Origin: JAKOQB01 sp036824465
GTDB lineage: Bacteria > Pseudomonadota > Gammaproteobacteria > Burkholderiales > Burkholderiaceae_F
Reading direction: 5' to 3'
Assembly (NCBI GenBank): GCA_036824465.1
Contig: DAITAC010000019.1
Span: 1 to 49,602, forward strand
DNA length: 49,602 nucleotides
Below are positions 35,464 through 42,907 of the stretch, piece by piece. Numbering within the stretch: the stretch's first letter is position 1; every line of letters begins with the position of its first letter. The translations under genes and the position numbers were made by a program. The notes beneath the pieces are model-generated. The model did no database searches and was not told the origin of the DNA. It saw nothing but the letters and a program-made list of their open reading frames with translations.

Positions 35464-37161
35464 ATGGCCAATACAACCGAGTTCCGTATTTGCCCGCGCA
35501 CGGGGCTGCAGTTCCACAAGTCCGCCGAAGGCCTGATCAAGGCCAATGCGGTGGCGGCCGTGGTCGCGCTGCTGGTCGGCGGCGTCCTGGCGCTGCTGGT
35601 GCTGCTGACGCGCTGGCAGGCAATCCATCTGATCGACGCCGAGAATTTCTACATGGTGCTCACGGCGCACGGGCTTGACATGCTCGCGTTCTGGATCATC
35701 TTCTTCGAGATCGCGATCCTGTACTTCTGCTCGTCCACACTGCTGCGCTCGCGGCTGGCGACACCCAACCTGGGCTGGGTCGCGTTCGCATTGATGCTGG
35801 GCGGCGCGATCATCAACAACGTCGCCGTGTTCAAAGGCGACTCGACGGTGATGTTCACGTCCTACGTGCCGCTGCCGGCCAACCCGATGTTCTATCTCGG
35901 GCTGATCCTGTTCGCGGTTGGCGCGCTGATCGGCTGCTTCATCTTCTTCGGCACGCTGGTGGTGGCCAAGGCCGAGGCGACCTACGAGGGCTCGATTCCG
36001 CTCGTGACATTCGGTGCCATGACGGCCGCCATCATCGCGGTCTTCACGATCGCCTCGGGGGCAATCATCCTGATCCCGACCTTCCTGTGGTCGGTTGGCT
36101 ACGTCCACTACATTGACCCGCTGATGTACCGCACGATATGGTGGGCGTTCGGCCACAGCTCGCAGCAGATCAACGTCAGCGCGCATGTCGCCGTCTGGTA
36201 CGCGATCGCCGCCATCGTGTTCGGTGCCAAGCCGATGAGCGAGCGCGTCTCGCGCATGGCCTTTGTGCTGTACATCCTGTTCCTGCAACTGGCCAGCGCG
36301 CACCACCTGCTGTCCGACCCGGGACTGAGCACCGAATGGAAAGTCTTCAACACCAGCTATGCGATGTACCTCGCGGTGCTGGCATCGATGATCCACGGGC
36401 TGACCGTACCGGGCGCGATCGAGGTCGCACAGCGCGGCAAGGGCTTCACCAAGGGTCTGTTCGAGTGGATCCGCAAGGCGCCGTGGGGCAACCCGGTGTT
36501 CTCGGGCATGTTCATCTCGCTGCTCGGCTTCGGCTTCCTCGGCGGCATCTCGGGCGTGATGATGGGCACCGAGCAGTTGAACATGCTGATTCACAACACG
36601 ATCTACGTGCCCGGCCACTTCCACGCAACGGTGGTGATCGGCACCACGCTCGCGTTCATGTCGATCACTTACTTCCTGATCCCGACGCTGTTCAACCGCG
36701 AGATGATCCTGCCGGGGCTAGCGAAGTGGCAGCCGTATCTGTTCGGTCTCGGCATGGGCGTGTTCTGCCTGGCGATGATGGGCGCGGGCACGCTCGGCGT
36801 ACCGCGCCGGCACTGGGACATCACGTTCGCCGGCGCCGCACTGCCGTACGAGTTTCCGGGCACCGCGTGGCTGATGCTGGCGATCGTCGGCGTGTCAGGT
36901 CTGGTCGCGATCATCGGCGGCGTCTCCTACATCCTGATCACGGTCGGATCGCTGCTGGTGGGCAAACGCCTGGACGCCGGCGCGTACTCAGGCCAGGGGA
37001 CGGTTCTGAAGATGCCGGTCTCGGCCGCGCTGACGGGCCACGGTACGGCGGGTTTCGCAGCACCCGGCACTTTCGTCTTCGCGCTTGTGTTCCTTGCCGC
37101 GTTCGTGCTGTACTACTTCGTCAACTGGAAGTATCTGTCAACGGTGTGGGGCTTGAGTTGA
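35464..37161 (+). CDS. Heme-copper oxidoreductase subunit I, probable non-canonical NO reductase
   Basis: A 565-residue protein with at least twelve helices. Heme ligands are kept: His69 (helix II) and His385/His387 (GHFHATV, helix X). CuB ligands are kept: His231 (AFGHSSQQ) and His280-His281. Where oxygen reductases have the cross-linked Tyr (HPEVY), this protein has Gln235 (HSSQQ). Loss of that Tyr is a feature of NO-reducing members of the superfamily (sNOR, eNOR and related groups). With nirS nearby and no norB in view, I infer an NO reductase; an oxidase of unusual type is the alternative. A 10-bp inverted repeat follows the stop. Confidence 0.85.
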   Translation: MANTTEFRICPRTGLQFHKSAEGLIKANAVAAVVALLVGGVLALLVLLTRWQAIHLIDAENFYMVLTAHGLDMLAFWIIFFEIAILYFCSSTLLRSRLATPNLGWVAFALMLGGAIINNVAVFKGDSTVMFTSYVPLPANPMFYLGLILFAVGALIGCFIFFGTLVVAKAEATYEGSIPLVTFGAMTAAIIAVFTIASGAIILIPTFLWSVGYVHYIDPLMYRTIWWAFGHSSQQINVSAHVAVWYAIAAIVFGAKPMSERVSRMAFVLYILFLQLASAHHLLSDPGLSTEWKVFNTSYAMYLAVLASMIHGLTVPGAIEVAQRGKGFTKGLFEWIRKAPWGNPVFSGMFISLLGFGFLGGISGVMMGTEQLNMLIHNTIYVPGHFHATVVIGTTLAFMSITYFLIPTLFNREMILPGLAKWQPYLFGLGMGVFCLAMMGAGTLGVPRRHWDITFAGAALPYEFPGTAWLMLAIVGVSGLVAIIGGVSYILITVGSLLVGKRLDAGAYSGQGTVLKMPVSAALTGHGTAGFAAPGTFVFALVFLAAFVLYYFVNWKYLSTVWGLS

Positions 37162-37166
37162 CCTGA

Positions 37167-37195
37167 CCTCCCTCCCTCATCAAGGGGGAGGGAGG
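37167..37195. repeat. 10-bp perfect hairpin between subunit I and cyoE genes
   Basis: CCTCCCTCCC (37167-37176) pairs with GGGAGGGAGG (37186-37195), with a 9-base loop. An A-run follows on the plus strand, so it is not a normal Rho-independent terminator for the upstream genes. It resembles the CCCTC-type intergenic repeats seen before narG and may stabilise the upstream mRNA. Confidence 0.6.
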
Positions 37196-37216
37196 AAAAA
37201 AGCAAGGAGCCCAACC

Positions 37217-38119
37217 ATGTCGACCACAGTCTCCTCCGCTCGCGCGATATCGCTGCCGGTCACGCTTCGTCTGCTGTTCGGCCTGTTCAAGCTGCGCATC
37301 GGCATCGTGATCGCCGTGACGGCGCTGGCCGGTGCTGCGCTGCAGCCGGGCACTGCGCTCAGCGGCGCACAACTCGCGATCCTGTTTGCCGGCGTGTTGC
37401 TGTCCGCTGCGGCAGCGGGCGCCTTCAACCAGTATTACGAAGCGGATCTCGATGCGCGCATGCGTCGCACGCGCATGCGGCCTTTCGTGACGGGGCGACT
37501 CGCACGCGGGCCACTGTGGCTCGCCGTGATCGCGACGGTCGTCGCGCTCGGTGTCGCCAGCGTGGGCTACGCGATGAACGCGCAGGCGGCATTCTTCACG
37601 TTTCTTGGCGCGTTCTTCTACGCGATCGTCTACACCGTGTGGCTCAAGCGCCGCACCTGGTGGAACATCGTGATCGGCGGCGCATCCGGCAGCTTCGCCG
37701 TGCTGGCCGGCGCCGCCGCGGTCTCGCCACAGCTTTCGCCGCAGGTCTGGCTGCTGGCGTTGATCCTGTTGCTGTGGACACCGCCGCACTTCTGGAGCCT
37801 GGCGATCGTCTGTCGCGACGACTACGCCGCTGCAGGCGTGCCGATGCTTCCGGTCGTCAAGGGCGACCAGGTCGCGGCGCACGCGGTGCTTGCACACGCC
37901 GCCGCGCTGGTCGGGTTGTCCTGGCTGCTGCTGCTGGGCTCGGCCGGCTGGATCTACGGCGTGTTCGCGTTCGCAGGCGGCCTGTGGTTCGTCTATGCGG
38001 CGGTGCGACTCGACCACGATCCGACGCGCGTCAACGCACGCCGCTGTTTTCTCGCCTCGCTCGCACAGTTGTCCCTGCTCCTGCTCGGACTGATGCTCGA
38101 CGCAGCGTTGCTGCATTGA
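37217..38119 (+). CDS. cyoE: Protoheme IX farnesyltransferase (heme O synthase)
   Basis: A 300-residue UbiA-family prenyltransferase with nine hydrophobic helices. The substrate motif is seen as NQYYEADLDARMRRTRMRPF (71-90), with the metal-binding aspartates at 77 and 79. It adds a farnesyl chain to heme B to give heme O, the precursor of heme A. Its place directly behind an oxidase-like subunit I suggests that this enzyme uses a farnesylated heme. AAGGAG precedes the ATG. The SCO gene begins one base after its stop. Confidence 0.95.
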   Translation: MSTTVSSARAISLPVTLRLLFGLFKLRIGIVIAVTALAGAALQPGTALSGAQLAILFAGVLLSAAAAGAFNQYYEADLDARMRRTRMRPFVTGRLARGPLWLAVIATVVALGVASVGYAMNAQAAFFTFLGAFFYAIVYTVWLKRRTWWNIVIGGASGSFAVLAGAAAVSPQLSPQVWLLALILLLWTPPHFWSLAIVCRDDYAAAGVPMLPVVKGDQVAAHAVLAHAAALVGLSWLLLLGSAGWIYGVFAFAGGLWFVYAAVRLDHDPTRVNARRCFLASLAQLSLLLLGLMLDAALLH

Positions 38120-38120
38120 C

Positions 38121-38921
38121 ATGAACGCCGCACGCGGCTGCGCCGCCGTTGTGCTTGCGGCGCTCGTCAGCGTTGACGCCGAGGCGGTGCCCGGCCGTGA
38201 AGAGCAGGCCGTGCGCGCGAGTCAGGCGGTGATCGGTCAACCGGTCGGCGACTGGGCGCTCGTCGATCAAACCGGCCGCGCGCTGCGCATGGCCGATCTG
38301 CGTGATCGCCCGCTGGTGGTGAGTTTCATCTACACCGGCTGCTTCCAGGTCTGTCCTGCGACCACGCAGTCCCTGAAGAAGGCGGTCGCCGAGACGCGCG
38401 CCGCGCTCGGCGCCTCCAAGTTCCGCGTCGTGTCGATCGGTTTCAACCAGCCCTTCGACACGCCCGAGGCCCTGGCCGCGTTCGCGCGCAAGCAGGGCAT
38501 CGACGATCCGGATTGGCTGTTCGCAGCACCCCGCACACAGGACGTCCCGGCGCTGCTCGCACGTTTCGGGTTCAGCGCAGAGCCCACCACGGGAGGCTTT
38601 GATCACCTGGTGCAGACGAGCATTGTCGACACCGGCGGCACTGTCTACCGGCAGGTCTACGGTGATGCGTTCGAGCTGCCCCTGTTCGTCGGACCGTTGA
38701 AGGAACTGCTCGGCGGAACCGCCTCGCGCGCGCTGACGCTCGACAACGTGTGGACCAAGGTCAAGCTTTACTGCACCGTGTACGACCCGGCCAGCGGCAA
38801 GTACAAGTTCGACTACTCGTTGTTCGTCGAGTTGTTCGCGGGGTTCACTTTTCTCGGGGCGGTGGTGTGGTTTGTCGTGCGCGAACTGCACAGGAAGCGC
38901 AGCGGGACGCGGCTGACCTGA
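38121..38921 (+). CDS. SCO1/SenC-type copper chaperone with C-terminal membrane anchor
   Basis: A 266-residue protein with an N-terminal signal sequence and a thioredoxin-like domain. The copper ligands are Cys74 and Cys78 (CFQVCP) and probably His162 (FDHLVQ). It should deliver copper to, or reduce, the CuA site of the adjacent subunit II. Unlike typical SCO proteins, it carries a C-terminal extension of about 80 residues that ends in a membrane helix (LFVELFAGFTFLGAVVWFVV). It starts one base after cyoE. SenC also follows the norSY genes in ammonia oxidisers. Confidence 0.9.
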   Translation: MNAARGCAAVVLAALVSVDAEAVPGREEQAVRASQAVIGQPVGDWALVDQTGRALRMADLRDRPLVVSFIYTGCFQVCPATTQSLKKAVAETRAALGASKFRVVSIGFNQPFDTPEALAAFARKQGIDDPDWLFAAPRTQDVPALLARFGFSAEPTTGGFDHLVQTSIVDTGGTVYRQVYGDAFELPLFVGPLKELLGGTASRALTLDNVWTKVKLYCTVYDPASGKYKFDYSLFVELFAGFTFLGAVVWFVVRELHRKRSGTRLT

Positions 38922-39054
38922 ATCCGGGCATCCGCCCGTTCGCCCGGCCGCCAGGACGCGCAGCGTAAAGTCGTCCTTCCTCACGCTTGATTCCTGCGCG
39001 AGAGGGTAGTCTTCCCACGCGGTCGACCCGCGCCGCAAGCACAGGAGTAAGGCA

Positions 39055-40743
39055 ATGGAGTCTGCTGCGCGAGCATCGACGCGGCGTGACGTGAGTCCGC
39101 CCGCCGACGGTTCGCGTGCCGGCGGGTTCCGGTTGCTGCGGTATTTCACGTTGACGAGCCTCGCCGCATTCGCCGCGGTCGCCATCACGCTGTACGTGCT
39201 GCAGCGTGGCGAGGAGAACTTCTTCGCGCAGGTGCAGCGCGAACAGACTGCGTTCTTCGCGCAGGCGCAATTGGAGCTAGCCCGTCAACAGGAAGACAAT
39301 GCGCGCGCCAGCCTGCTGGCAACGCACGAACTGGGGCACGTCAACCTGACCCGCGCGTTCGCCAACGTGCTCTGGGAAACGGACTTCGCTCCGCTCGTCG
39401 ACAAGGCACGGCGGATCCCGATCGACCGCTGCCGCGACATGGCCGCCGGCGACGCCACGGGTGGCGGCCAGACGACGGGCCGCCAGGCATGCTTTGCACA
39501 GATCGGCCGGAAGATCATGTCGCTGCCGGGATTCGCAGCGCTTGATTCCAGGGCCTATGCGACGATGCGGGCCACCACGGTGTTCAAGATCAAGGTGTTC
39601 GATCTGCGCGGGATCACGGTCTACTCGTCCGAGCACAGCCAGATCGGGGAAGACAAGGCCGACAATCTCGGCTGGCAGACGGCGGCGCGCGGGCAGCCTG
39701 CAAGTGAGTTGACCCATCGCGACCGGTTCAGCGCATTCGAACAGGTCGTCGAGAATCGTGATCTGATCTCGAGTTACCTTCCGGTGCGCGCAGCGGGTAC
39801 CAAAGAGATCGTCGGCGTGTTCGAAATCTATTCGGACGTCACGCCAATCCTGGATCAGATCAAGGCGGCGGCGGCCACGGTCGCGTCGCTGACCGCGAAG
39901 AACCAGGCCCGCGTCGAGCGCTCGGCCATGGACAATCAGCACAAAGTGGTCGCGAATTCGAACGAGTTCCTCGGGATCGTGGGCGGACTGCTCGTGGTGC
40001 TGTATTTCGCGTCACTTCTCATCGTGCATTACGGCCAGCGCATCATCGACCGGCAGGCGCGCGCGCAACAGGTTTCGATCCTTCGCGAGCGGCAGTGGCA
40101 TCGGGAAAAGATGGGCGCCCTTGCCACTTTGGCGGCCAACGTCTCGCATGAGGTCGGCAATCCGCTGGCAACGATCACCGGCCTGGCACAGGCGATCGCG
40201 GACCGTCAAACCGACGAAGAAACCACTGTGACGCACTCGAAAACGATCATCGAGCAGACATGGCGGATCGCGCAGATGACGCGCCAGATGGCTGATTTCG
40301 CGTCGATTCGTGGCGACACGAGCGAACCCATCGACGTCAATCAGATGGTGAAAGCCATGTGCGAATTCCTGAACTTCGACCGTCGATTCCGCGCCGCGCC
40401 GATTGAATGCCGGCTGGGCGACCGGTTGCCGGCGCGTAATGTCAATCCGGACCATCTGAACGAAGTCCTGATGACCCTGCTGCAAACATGCGTCGACCGC
40501 GGCACGCAGCAACGTCCGGCGCAGGGGCGAATCCAGGTGCAAACCGAGTTGCGCGGCGCGGACCTGCTGATTCGCATCGCCTTTGAGTCCACGGCCGGCG
40601 AAGCTCCGGCTTCGATTGGAGACCCGGTGCACGATGCCCACTTCGAGTCGGCACGCCGTCGCATTGCGGAGATGGGAGGACGACTTTCGACGGCAGACGC
40701 GACGATCGAGATCGCCCTGCCCGCCACCCACACGGAAGCCTGA
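39055..40743 (+). CDS. Membrane sensor kinase with degraded ATPase domain
   Basis: A 562-residue protein with membrane helix 1 (about 31-49), a large periplasmic sensor region (50-305), membrane helix 2 (306-325), and a HisKA dimerisation domain with the phospho-acceptor His365 (AANVSHEVGNPLATITG). The last 130 residues align in place to a HATPase domain, but the N box is replaced (LMTLLQTCVDRG) and no DxGxG or GxGxG loop can be found, so ATP binding is doubtful. No response regulator is adjacent. It may be a phosphotransfer or dominant partner of another kinase. It lies between the two oxidase-like clusters. Confidence 0.85.
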   Translation: MESAARASTRRDVSPPADGSRAGGFRLLRYFTLTSLAAFAAVAITLYVLQRGEENFFAQVQREQTAFFAQAQLELARQQEDNARASLLATHELGHVNLTRAFANVLWETDFAPLVDKARRIPIDRCRDMAAGDATGGGQTTGRQACFAQIGRKIMSLPGFAALDSRAYATMRATTVFKIKVFDLRGITVYSSEHSQIGEDKADNLGWQTAARGQPASELTHRDRFSAFEQVVENRDLISSYLPVRAAGTKEIVGVFEIYSDVTPILDQIKAAAATVASLTAKNQARVERSAMDNQHKVVANSNEFLGIVGGLLVVLYFASLLIVHYGQRIIDRQARAQQVSILRERQWHREKMGALATLAANVSHEVGNPLATITGLAQAIADRQTDEETTVTHSKTIIEQTWRIAQMTRQMADFASIRGDTSEPIDVNQMVKAMCEFLNFDRRFRAAPIECRLGDRLPARNVNPDHLNEVLMTLLQTCVDRGTQQRPAQGRIQVQTELRGADLLIRIAFESTAGEAPASIGDPVHDAHFESARRRIAEMGGRLSTADATIEIALPATHTEA

Positions 40744-40842
40744 CCCTGACTCGCTGCGGAAGCGTGTCCCATCTGCCCGGTGTTGCGGCCTTCTTTAGCA
40801 GGCATCAAGGCCCGCAACATACCCGGTCAGCATCATCGCGGT

Positions 40843-42411
40843 ATGCAGCCGCTTCACCAGCCCCAGCACGCCTCGATCGACCCCGATCCGCAACACGTCG
40901 CCGCGCGCGCGCTGCGCACGGCTGACATTGCGCTCGACCGGCTGTGCGGCGCGGCTGCCAATCCGCTGCGCCAGTTGGGCGCGCTGGCGATGCTTTGTTT
41001 CTGGCTGTCGGTCGGCAGTGGTGCGTATCTGTTCATCTATTTCGACACTGCAGCCGACGGCGCGCTGCGCTCCGTGCAGGCATTGCAGGACCATCCGTTC
41101 AACGGCGTGGTGCACAGCCTGCACCGTTATTCATCGTTCGCGTTCCTCGCCTGCACGCTCGCGCACCTCGCTTACGAGTGGCTCAAGGGTCGTTATCGCG
41201 GGTTTCGCTGGTTCTCATGGGTGAGTGGAGTGCCGTTGATCTGGCTCGCGGTCGCGTGCGGCATGGTCGGCTACTGGCTGGTGGCGGACACGCGCGCGCA
41301 GTTCGTGGCCGCCGGCATCGGCGAGTGGGTCGGCGCGGTGCCGGGTGTCGGTGATGCGCTGATGCGCAACTTCATCACCGAGGAGGCGATCTCCGATCGG
41401 CTGTTTTCGCTGCTGATCTTCCTGCACATCGGTATCGGGCTCATCGTCCTGCTCGGCGTGTGGGTGCATCTGGCGCGGCTGGTGCGCCCGGTCACCCAAC
41501 CGCAGCGCCGCGTTGCTGCGAGCTTCGCGCTCGCGCTGCTGGCGCTGTGCGTGTTGCTGCCAGCCGTGGCGACGGCGCCGGCGAACTTCGCGCGCGTGCC
41601 CGATCCGGTGCCGGTCGACTGGCTGACCTACGGCGTGCTGCCGTTGATGCACGCGACCACGCCCGCGACCGCATGGCTGACCGTGATCGTGCCCACGCTG
41701 CTGCTGTTTGTCCTGCCGTGGACCGGACGAAGACCCCGGCCCCTGCCGGCGCTGGTCGACGCCGCCAACTGCAACGGCTGCCGGCGCTGCTTTGACGATT
41801 GCCCATACGGAGCGGTGGTGATGGTGCCGCATCCGGATCGGCGCTATCGCGAAATGGCGAAGGTGATCAGCGATCAATGTGCGGCCTGCGGCATCTGCGT
41901 GGGCGCGTGTCCGTCGTCATCGCCATTTCGTTCGATCGACCGACTGGTCACCGGCATCGATCTGCCGCAGCGGCCGCTCAATGAATTGCGTGAACGTTTC
42001 CGTCACGACCTCGCCCGGAATCAAAGCAGCAGCGAGGCGCCGATCGTCGTGATCGGCTGCGACCACGGCGCGCGTGTGGCAACCCTCGATGCCGGCGGCA
42101 CAGCGCCCGACGTGATCGCACTGTCGATGCCGTGCAGCGCCGCGGCGCCGCCGGCATTCGTCCAGTACGCACAGCAGGTGGGCGCGGCGGCGGTGCTGGT
42201 GGCGGACTGCGGCGCGGACGGCTGCATGTATCGCTTCGGTGCGCGTTTCACGCGTGAACGACTGCAGGGCAGGCGCGAGCCTCAATTGCGTCAGCACGTG
42301 CGCGACTTCGTCCGCTGCATCGCGGCCGGCGCGGGCGAGGAAGACGTGCTGCGCGCGGCCGTAGCGCAACTGCGAACGCAGCGTGCGGACGCGGAGCCGA
42401 TTCATGGCTGA
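40843..42411 (+). CDS. Cytochrome b / bis-4Fe-4S ferredoxin / MvhD(FlpD)-like fusion
   Basis: A 522-residue three-part protein. Part one is a cytochrome b domain with four heme ligands at 14-residue spacing (His94/His108, His195/His209); the usual GY-LPW motif reads GYWLVAD. Part two (about 305-360) is a ferredoxin with two complete 4Fe-4S motifs: CNGCRRCFDDCP and CAACGICVGACP. Part three (about 400-515) resembles the hydrogenase/heterodisulfide-reductase delta subunit (VVIGCDHGA, MPCSAAA, VADCGADGCMYRFG), with Cys406, 431, 456 and 461. It is probably a membrane electron-transfer hub between quinol and iron-sulfur partners. Start 40843 is chosen; the frame is open 63 bases upstream. Confidence 0.85.
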   Translation: MQPLHQPQHASIDPDPQHVAARALRTADIALDRLCGAAANPLRQLGALAMLCFWLSVGSGAYLFIYFDTAADGALRSVQALQDHPFNGVVHSLHRYSSFAFLACTLAHLAYEWLKGRYRGFRWFSWVSGVPLIWLAVACGMVGYWLVADTRAQFVAAGIGEWVGAVPGVGDALMRNFITEEAISDRLFSLLIFLHIGIGLIVLLGVWVHLARLVRPVTQPQRRVAASFALALLALCVLLPAVATAPANFARVPDPVPVDWLTYGVLPLMHATTPATAWLTVIVPTLLLFVLPWTGRRPRPLPALVDAANCNGCRRCFDDCPYGAVVMVPHPDRRYREMAKVISDQCAACGICVGACPSSSPFRSIDRLVTGIDLPQRPLNELRERFRHDLARNQSSSEAPIVVIGCDHGARVATLDAGGTAPDVIALSMPCSAAAPPAFVQYAQQVGAAAVLVADCGADGCMYRFGARFTRERLQGRREPQLRQHVRDFVRCIAAGAGEEDVLRAAVAQLRTQRADAEPIHG

Positions 42412-42907
42412 GCCGCTGCGCTGGGCAGCACAAGCCGTGCTGTACGGCGCGTTCGCGCTGGTGGTCGGCGTGTTCACAAGCTGGCCCGCGTTCCGCCTGC
42501 TTGGCGACGACCAGGGGCTGCTTCGTCTGTCGTTCGTGCATCCGGGCAAGCCGGTGCAGGATTGCCGCAGCCGCTCGCCCGAGGAACTGGCGAAGATGCC
42601 GCCGCAGATGCGCACCGCGACCGAGTGCGCGCGCGAGCGCTCGGCGGTGCAGGTGCGCGTCGAACTCGATGGTCGCGTGGTGTTCGACGACTCGTTTGCG
42701 CCCGGCGGCCTGTCGCGCGACGGTGCGTCGGCCGCCTACCGCCGCATGCCGCTGCCGGTGGGCAAACATCACCTGCGCGTTCAGTTCAGCGACGATGCGC
42801 GGCGGCGCGGCGAGCCTTACGAGCGCAGCGCCGACATCAGCGTCGTACCCGGGCAGATCGTACTGATCGACTTCAATCCGGAAAAAGGCGGCGTGCTGAT
42901 CCGATGA
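42404..42907 (+). CDS. Hypothetical anchored periplasmic protein
   Basis: A 167-residue protein with one N-terminal membrane helix (about 9-27) and a periplasmic beta-rich domain. Two cysteines (in VQDCRSR and ATECARE) could form a disulfide. The ending PGQIVLIDFNPEKGGVLI looks like a conserved strand pair. I recognise no named family, but the protein is locked in place: its start lies inside the cytochrome b fusion gene and its stop overlaps the next start (ATGA). It is probably an accessory subunit or assembly factor for the second oxidase-like protein. Confidence 0.75.
   Translation: MAEPLRWAAQAVLYGAFALVVGVFTSWPAFRLLGDDQGLLRLSFVHPGKPVQDCRSRSPEELAKMPPQMRTATECARERSAVQVRVELDGRVVFDDSFAPGGLSRDGASAAYRRMPLPVGKHHLRVQFSDDARRRGEPYERSADISVVPGQIVLIDFNPEKGGVLIR

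Noticed and set aside
37167..37201. Rho-independent terminator after the subunit I gene
   Set aside because: The stem is perfect but is followed by an A-run, not a T-run, on the plus strand; cyoE probably stays in the same operon.
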